DNA of 64,000 nucleotides, from assembly GCA_032358255.1 (NCBI GenBank), contig JAULBX010025829.1, forward strand, positions 310,001 to 374,000, in the 5' to 3' direction. The translations under genes and the position numbers were made by a program. How positions within the stretch are numbered: position 1 is the first letter of the stretch; the number at the start of each line of letters is the position of its first letter. The notes beneath the pieces were generated by a model. The model ran no database searches and was not told where the DNA came from. It saw only the letters and a program-made list of their open reading frames with translations. Below are positions 63,675-64,000 of the stretch, piece by piece. This DNA is from Heterotrichella gracilis (lineage: Eukaryota > Sar > Xanthophyceae > Tribonematales > Xanthonemataceae).

Positions 63675-64000
63675 TTAAAGATCTCCTACCATCAGATTAC
63701 AACCTCTAACATCGCTATTATCGTATCGGCCCATTAATTCCAATTTATTATTATCATTTATTTTACCAAGGTCTTTTGTTGCAATAAAAGAACAGGAGTT
63801 TACATTCGCCAGATCGATTACATTGATGCCGCCGGTTTTATGATCAGTTCTTATTTTTAAAGGATCTTCGATTTCACGTATTAAAAATTTCATCCAGGGT
63901 GGCGAAGAAAATTCTTCATTACCTAAACTGTATGCCTGACTTAATAATTCTGTCATGCCATATTCGCTGTGAATGTTGTTTATTTTAAAACCGCTCTTTA
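63675..64000 (-). CDS. LuxE-like acyl transferase/synthetase, 3' part only
   Basis: The reverse strand is open from the right edge to 63675. The 108 visible residues contain NIHSEYGMTELLSQAYS and SPPWMKFLIREIEDPL, which match the C-terminal part of LuxE/acyl-protein synthetase family enzymes (PF04443; adenylate-forming). These Bacteroidota homologs usually sit in lipid or surface-polysaccharide contexts; substrate unknown. The 5' end lies beyond the window, so the ATG at 63956 is internal and not the start. It converges directly on pyrB without a gap. Confidence 0.72.
   Translation of the reverse strand, partial: KSGFKINNIHSEYGMTELLSQAYSLGNEEFSSPPWMKFLIREIEDPLKIRTDHKTGGINVIDLANVNSCSFIATKDLGKINDNNKLELMGRYDNSDVRGCNLMVGDL

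Noticed and set aside
1-64000. tRNA, rRNA, prophage, insertion sequence or transposase genes
   Set aside because: None of their hallmarks was found by reading; a covariance-model search would be needed to exclude small structured RNAs.

Overview
The window looks like a chromosomal segment of an uncultured or environmental member of the Bacteroidota. It is AT-rich. At least five secreted proteins end in type IX secretion (T9SS) C-terminal sorting domains, several -7-like elements fit TAnnTTTG, and SusC-like TonB receptor, CHAT/TPR and WG-repeat proteins are present. The pyruvate dehydrogenase genes are arranged E1-alpha/E2 with no E1-beta between them. About eleven genes appear to start at GTG or TTG. 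I see no tRNA, rRNA, CRISPR array, insertion sequence or prophage, and no gene-free stretch longer than 300 bases.

Region 1 (1-17463) is the most distinctive. It holds a truncated PagL-like outer-membrane gene and four large T9SS-secreted paralogs that share one C-terminal module. Three of these carry exactly seven SBBP-type repeats, predicting a seven-bladed beta-propeller; the fourth has a different N-terminus. Two complete two-component systems lie between them: a HisKA_3-type TPR kinase with a LuxR/NarL-type regulator, and a LytS-type TPR kinase with a LytTR regulator. Each system has a plausible operator nearby. An 18-bp perfect palindrome with a related imperfect copy flanks the LuxR-type regulator. 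A 13-bp direct repeat with 21-bp period lies in the divergent promoter region between a propeller gene and the LytS-type kinase. Taken together this suggests a locally regulated family of surface or secreted proteins of unknown function, the best candidate here for an undescribed system.

Region 2 (17741-32293) holds a mazG / PAP2 phosphatase / GT39 glycosyltransferase operon, lon, a four-gene MacAB-type export operon, a Wzz-like membrane protein, a large secreted TPR-CHAT protease-like protein and an ArsC/Spx-like thioredoxin-fold protein.

Region 3 (32347-36508) is a run of small envelope proteins: a Spy-like protein, a secreted cyclophilin, a lipoprotein, two tandem paralogous lipoproteins and a DUF4412-like secreted protein.

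Region 4 (36557-50000) is mostly housekeeping: a saccharopine dehydrogenase-like enzyme, a TonB-dependent receptor, a LysM lytic transglycosylase, an exbB-exbD-tonB-folC operon, a dipeptide epimerase and pdhA plus the E2 gene. The epimerase and the transglycosylase are both consistent with murein turnover.

Region 5 (50061-64000) contains an AraC regulator divergent from a LamG T9SS protein, an enoyl-CoA hydratase, a glycine-rich T9SS protein, a lipoprotein, dtd, a giant WG-repeat protein, pyrR-DinB-pyrB, and the 3' part of a LuxE-like acyl transferase gene running off the right edge.
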